From positions 1 to 8,775 of the forward strand of contig JAGRBY010000289.1 in NCBI GenBank assembly GCA_020433835.1: 8,775 nucleotides of DNA. Reading direction: 5' to 3'. Source of the DNA: Anaerolineae bacterium (GTDB lineage Bacteria > Chloroflexota > Anaerolineae > 4572-78 > J111). Positions 5,765 to 8,775 of this stretch are shown here, one piece after another; the first letter of the stretch is position 1; every line of letters starts with the position of its first letter. The notes under the pieces are model-generated. The model saw only the letters and a list, made by a program, of their open reading frames with translations, made no database searches and was not told the origin of the DNA. Made by a program: the position numbers and the translations under genes.

Positions 5765-7201
5765 TCATAGTGCAGCCACTGATTGCGCCAACATAGCCCG
5801 AAATTTGGGGCGATTAAACCTTTCCCAAGCCGCCGGAAATGAAACACGCAATTCATGCTGTTCGTCTTGTTTGATTTGCCAGTAAGCCTTAATTTGTTCT
5901 AAGCTTAGCTGCGTTTCGGGCTGCTGTTTTTCGAAATCATTGAGAATTTTTTGGACAATTGCCCCAGCTACTTCGGCATCATTAAGATCACCCAGGTGGT
6001 CTTGAATGGTTTTTACCTCCTCAATGACCTGCCTTGCTTCAGAGGAAAGTATCTCTTCCAAACACTCCAGCGTATAGCGCAGCCGTTTGCTGGTAATTCT
6101 AAGCTGGTGCAAGGTGGTGATCGGTGCGCCGTCTAAGACGGTTTCATAGGCGCGAACTTTGGCATACGTGTCATAGATAAGGGTTGGAACCACATGGCGG
6201 AGTTGATGAGGTTCGGGATTGTCTCCCGCAGCGATTGGTTTGGCTCCAAGCCCTTCGGACTCGATAAATTTGTGGGCCGCTTTTTTGAACTTGCGATAAT
6301 CTCGACTGTTAAGATGCTTTATCATTTTTTTACGAGCCTTGTCACGCCGAACGTGCAGTCTGTCGACCAGCGGCTGTAAATTTTCCTGCTCCTCTTGGCT
6401 TAATGTCTCACGGTAGTACTGTAATTTCTCGATAAAAACATCCAAATCACGCACCGGCCCCAGCGCCCGCCCCGTCTGTTTAAGACCTTCCAGAAGAGGC
6501 CTGATAGCCTTTTTGCTATAGGCGTCACCAAAAACGCGAAATGCAGCTCGCAGGCGTCGGGTAGCCACCCGCATATCGTGTAATGCCTCAATATCCTCAC
6601 CTGCTCGCGTGCCCGATTCATGCTTTACCATATTCTCAAAATGGAAAGCGATGACTTTTCGGCCGGCTTCAGCCATTGTATCAGTAATATCCAATCCGAT
6701 TTCTAGCATATCTGTCACCGGTTTCGTCTTTTTGTTCCTTTTGTTTAACAGCTTCACCGGCTTCTTTTTTTTCTTGCTTTTTTCAAATGTGGTGTGATTG
6801 ATGTTGGCCGCTTTCTCGGTAGGTTCAACCAACACTTCGACGGTTTTTTTTGATTTTACTTTACGCTTTTCTAGTTGAGGCTTTGCGGCTATCTCAGTTT
6901 CTGTAACAACGGCTTGATCGACAGAGGCCGGAGCTTGGTTCGCCCCATTGTCCTCAATGGAGACACCCTCAGGGGATTGTGCAATAAGATTGTCAGGAAA
7001 AATGTTCATTCGCTTTTGCAAAAACTCACGCTGCCAACGTTTAACGACTTTTACCGTTAAATCAACCTCGGCAGCAATGTTTTCCGGTTTTTGAGCGGCT
7101 TCGGTCATCAAAATAATCATCGCTCTGCGGGATATATTTTTGTTGCCCGTATCCGTAATAATTTTAAGAAGTTCCTTTTCCTCCGAGCTTAATTCAAACA
7201 T
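5765..7201 (-). CDS. CHAD domain protein with N-terminal helix-turn-helix-like domain
   Basis: CHAD domains are helical, His- and basic-rich modules that bind inorganic polyphosphate. This protein has 478 aa from the chosen start. Residues about 1-65 look like a homeodomain-type helix-turn-helix of the kind seen at the N-terminus of IS630-like transposases (SRRAMIILM 25-33, then a helix containing VKVVKRWQREF 50-60). A low-complexity linker (about 75-165) is rich in Lys, including KSKKKKKPVK 141-150. The CHAD domain spans about 172-470, with two conserved halves: LHDMRVATRRLRAAF (207-221; His208) and LHQLRITSKRLRYTLE (364-379; His365), plus GPVRDLDVF (248-256) and DHLGDLNDAEV (401-411). The frame extends 18 codons upstream (to 7255), but AAGGAGA sits 5 nt before the ATG at 7199-7201. 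No CYTH domain, ppk or ppx gene lies nearby. Binding polyphosphate is family knowledge; DNA binding is inferred. Confidence 0.92.
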   Translation of the reverse strand: MFELSSEEKELLKIITDTGNKNISRRAMIILMTEAAQKPENIAAEVDLTVKVVKRWQREFLQKRMNIFPDNLIAQSPEGVSIEDNGANQAPASVDQAVVTETEIAAKPQLEKRKVKSKKTVEVLVEPTEKAANINHTTFEKSKKKKKPVKLLNKRNKKTKPVTDMLEIGLDITDTMAEAGRKVIAFHFENMVKHESGTRAGEDIEALHDMRVATRRLRAAFRVFGDAYSKKAIRPLLEGLKQTGRALGPVRDLDVFIEKLQYYRETLSQEEQENLQPLVDRLHVRRDKARKKMIKHLNSRDYRKFKKAAHKFIESEGLGAKPIAAGDNPEPHQLRHVVPTLIYDTYAKVRAYETVLDGAPITTLHQLRITSKRLRYTLECLEEILSSEARQVIEEVKTIQDHLGDLNDAEVAGAIVQKILNDFEKQQPETQLSLEQIKAYWQIKQDEQHELRVSFPAAWERFNRPKFRAMLAQSVAAL

Positions 7202-7206
7202 GAATG

Positions 7207-7213
7207 TCTCCTT
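7207..7213 (-). promoter_or_regulatory. Shine-Dalgarno that decides the CHAD gene start
   Basis: The minus strand reads AAGGAGA, then CATTC, then ATG at 7201-7199. This favours the 478-aa product over the reading that opens at 7255, whose ATG lacks such a site. Confidence 0.75.
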
Positions 7214-7282
7214 CCCACAGAAACTCGTGGCTAACAATGTTAAAAAATAGCCCATTTATAATTATTAAATTTATTTAAAATT

Positions 7283-7311
7283 TTTATACAGTAGTTTACG
7301 ATAATCTATAA
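7283..7311 (-). promoter_or_regulatory. Possible promoter of the CHAD gene
   Basis: The minus strand reads TTATAG (7311-7306), 17 bp, then TATAAA (7288-7283). Both boxes are imperfect, and the whole stretch is AT-rich, so chance matches are likely. It would give a leader of about 75 nt. Confidence 0.3.
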
Positions 7312-7346
7312 GAATAAACAAATAGATGTATTATTCCAACTTTTGA

Positions 7347-7376
7347 TTGTGCAAAATTTCATTAATGGATTATAAT
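7347..7376 (+). promoter_or_regulatory. Possible distal promoter of the acyl-CoA carboxylase gene
   Basis: TTGTGC (7347-7352), an 18-bp spacer and a perfect TATAAT (7371-7376). Transcription from about 7383 would leave a leader near 188 nt. That leader contains the CRP-like palindrome and a 7-bp inverted repeat (CAGGGTA 7459-7465 / TACCCTG 7497-7503). Confidence 0.5.
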
Positions 7377-7444
7377 ACGCGCAAGTAATTTAAGATTACT
7401 GAAAGTGAAGCGTAACTATATTTCTGTGTTGGGGTTTTACTCCA

Positions 7445-7460
7445 TGTGAAATATATCACA
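7445..7460. promoter_or_regulatory. CRP-family operator
   Basis: TGTGA-AATATA-TCACA matches the E. coli CRP consensus TGTGA-N6-TCACA at every conserved base. It lies 110 bp before the carboxylase start. A TATAGT at 7480-7485 could be the -10 of a promoter starting near 7492-7494. The palindrome centre (7452.5) would then sit about 40 bp upstream, the class II activator position, and no -35 hexamer is present there, as expected for an activator-dependent promoter. The regulator itself is not in the window. Confidence 0.55.
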
Positions 7461-7479
7461 GGGTATCTGCTCGTTCCCC

Positions 7480-7485
7480 TATAGT
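7480..7485 (+). promoter_or_regulatory. Possible proximal -10 box of the acyl-CoA carboxylase gene
   Basis: TATAGT matches TATAAT at 5 of 6 positions. There is no -35 match 17 bp upstream, but the CRP-like site occupies that place. The proposed start is near 7492, giving a leader of about 80 nt. Confidence 0.35.
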
Positions 7486-7570
7486 CCAAAGCCAAGTACC
7501 CTGCTGAGTTTAATAAAATTGAATAATCTCCACATCTATCACCACAAAATAATATCTCAATGGAGGAGTC

Positions 7571-8775
7571 ATGTCCCTTGATCCGAAAGTAAAAAAACTA
7601 CGAGAACTCAAAGAAACTGCTAAACTTGGTGGCGGCGAAGAACGCATTGCCAGCCAACATGCTAAAGGTAAACTTACTGCCCGTGAGCGAATTGAAGTTT
7701 TGCTTGATGAGGGGTCGTTTCGTGAAATAGACATTTTCGTGGCGCGTCACCAAGGTGAGTTTGATCTTAATACCTACAAACCAACGGGCGATGGTGTAGT
7801 AACCGGTTACGGTACCATTGAACAGCGTTTGGTGTATGTATTTGCACAAGATTTTACGGTCTTTGGCGGCAGCCTCAGCCGCGCTCATGCCGATAAAATC
7901 ATCAAGCTACAAGACATGGCCATCAAAAATGGTGCTCCGATTATTGGCCTTAATGACTCGGGTGGAGCACGTATTCAAGAGGGTGTGTTGAGTTTAGGGG
8001 CTTATGCTGATATCTTTTTGCGCAATGTCCTGAGCAGTGGTGTGGTTCCCCAGATTTCCTGTATTCTTGGCTCCTGTGCTGGGGGCGCGGTTTACTCGCC
8101 GGCCATTACCGATTTTATTATTATGACGAAGGAAACGAGCCATATGTTTGTAACCGGGCCGGAAGTTGTTCGCTCGGTGACAAATGAGGTCGTAACTATG
8201 GAGGAATTGGGCGGCGCAATGACGCACAACGAGATTAGCGGTGTCGCTCACTTTGCTGCTGAAAGTGAAGAACATGCTCTTTACCTCACGCGCCTGCTGA
8301 TGAGCTTTATTCCCGGCAATAATATGGAAGATGTTCCTAACGTTCCTAGCCAGGATGATCCTCTACGGACAGAAAGTTCATTAGATACCATTATTCCCGA
8401 TAACGCTAATAAACCTTATGATATGCATGAAGTCATTGACAAAGTTGTCGATGACGGTTTCTTCCTTGAAGTTCAAGAGCATTACGCCCGCAACATTATT
8501 GTGGGTTTTGCTCGCCTCAATGGTCGCAGCGTGGGTATTGTGGCTAACCAACCGGCAATACTGGCCGGCGTGCTCGATATCAACTCATCCGAAAAAGCAG
8601 CTCGGTTTGTTCGGTTCTGCGATTGCTTCAATATTCCGTTAGTTATCTTCGAAGATGTGCCGGGCTTTCTGCCGGGTGTTGGCCAGGAACACGGCGGTAT
8701 TATTCGCCACGGCGCAAAGTTACTCTTTGCCTTTGCTGAAGCAAGTGTCCCCAAAATCACCATCATCACCCGTAA
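7571..8775 (+). CDS. Acyl-CoA carboxylase carboxyltransferase (beta) subunit, PccB/MmdA family, truncated by the window end
   Basis: This subunit transfers the carboxyl group from carboxybiotin to an acyl-CoA such as propionyl-CoA (giving methylmalonyl-CoA) in a biotin-dependent carboxylase complex. The frame is open for 401 codons to the window edge; the family is usually about 510-530 aa, so roughly the last quarter is missing. The opening ([20 protein letters not shown], then [17 protein letters not shown]) is typical. The N-terminal crotonase-fold half has [11 protein letters not shown] (128-138) and [12 protein letters not shown] (167-178), the glycine-rich backbone that stabilises the CoA thioester oxyanion. 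The C-terminal half starts near 285 and includes DVPGFLPG (362-369) and the following [13 protein letters not shown]. The last codons read ITR, where the family continues KA(F/Y)GGAY. GGAGGAG (7562-7568) is a strong ribosome-binding site. Propionyl-CoA carboxylase, methylmalonyl-CoA decarboxylase alpha and acetyl-CoA carboxylase roles cannot be separated without the rest of the gene and its neighbours. Confidence 0.95.
   Translation, partial: MSLDPKVKKLRELKETAKLGGGEERIASQHAKGKLTARERIEVLLDEGSFREIDIFVARHQGEFDLNTYKPTGDGVVTGYGTIEQRLVYVFAQDFTVFGGSLSRAHADKIIKLQDMAIKNGAPIIGLNDSGGARIQEGVLSLGAYADIFLRNVLSSGVVPQISCILGSCAGGAVYSPAITDFIIMTKETSHMFVTGPEVVRSVTNEVVTMEELGGAMTHNEISGVAHFAAESEEHALYLTRLLMSFIPGNNMEDVPNVPSQDDPLRTESSLDTIIPDNANKPYDMHEVIDKVVDDGFFLEVQEHYARNIIVGFARLNGRSVGIVANQPAILAGVLDINSSEKAARFVRFCDCFNIPLVIFEDVPGFLPGVGQEHGGIIRHGAKLLFAFAEASVPKITIITR

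Noticed and set aside
7459..7503. Inverted repeat GGGTA...TACCC that looked like a tRNA acceptor stem
   Set aside because: Only about 41-45 nt span the stem, too short for a tRNA, and there are no D, anticodon or T arms. At most it is a leader hairpin.
7510..7888. Minus-strand frames of 74 and 96 codons over the carboxylase start
   Set aside because: They are antisense to the carboxyltransferase frame, which has a strong ribosome-binding site and clear family motifs from its first codon.

Overview
This 8.8 kb window reads as ordinary bacterial chromosome with mid-range GC. The protein set fits a Chloroflexota (Anaerolineae-like) genome: a YabN-type methylase-MazG fusion, a compact SpoIVFB-like site-2 protease, a stand-alone double-S1 protein, a CHAD protein and a biotin-dependent acyl-CoA carboxylase subunit. 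That placement is an inference from protein style only, because the window has no rRNA or phylogenetic marker. There are no complete mobile elements, tRNAs or CRISPR arrays.

Layout. Bases 1-236 are AT-rich and hold no convincing gene, only possible tails of upstream reading frames. Two forward genes follow: an MsbA-type ABC exporter half-transporter (237-2045) and, 47 bp later, an M50 site-2 protease (2093-2824). Tail-to-tail with the protease, only 3 bp away, is mazG on the minus strand (2828-4291). Its start is placed 27 bp downstream of the longest frame because a TATAAT box overlaps the upstream ATG and a good Shine-Dalgarno precedes the inner one. A gap of about 500 bp (4292-4814) holds a perfect 42-bp palindrome, a 16-bp palindrome matching the CelR/LacI-type operator, and a strong promoter for the next gene. 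A forward two-S1-domain RNA-binding protein (4815-5714) has a leader of about 98 nt with interlocking complementary segments. It shares a bidirectional terminator with the minus-strand CHAD gene (5765-7201). An AT-rich divergent region of about 370 bp then carries a CRP-type palindrome and two possible promoters ahead of an acyl-CoA carboxylase carboxyltransferase gene (7571 to the window end, truncated).

How the genes relate. Most are single-gene units facing in alternating directions, so no large operon is visible. The membrane pair (exporter, protease) may be co-transcribed. MazG (NTP clean-up), the S1 protein (RNA/translation) and the CHAD protein (polyphosphate binding) suggest housekeeping and stress physiology. 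The carboxylase belongs to propionyl-CoA/acyl-CoA metabolism.

Most worth following up: (1) the S1 leader, where one pyrimidine tract can pair perfectly either with an upstream purine tract or with the Shine-Dalgarno; (2) a helix-turn-helix domain fused through a Lys-rich linker to a CHAD domain; (3) a CRP-like site placed as in class II activation; (4) the orphan CelR-type operator next to the long palindrome.
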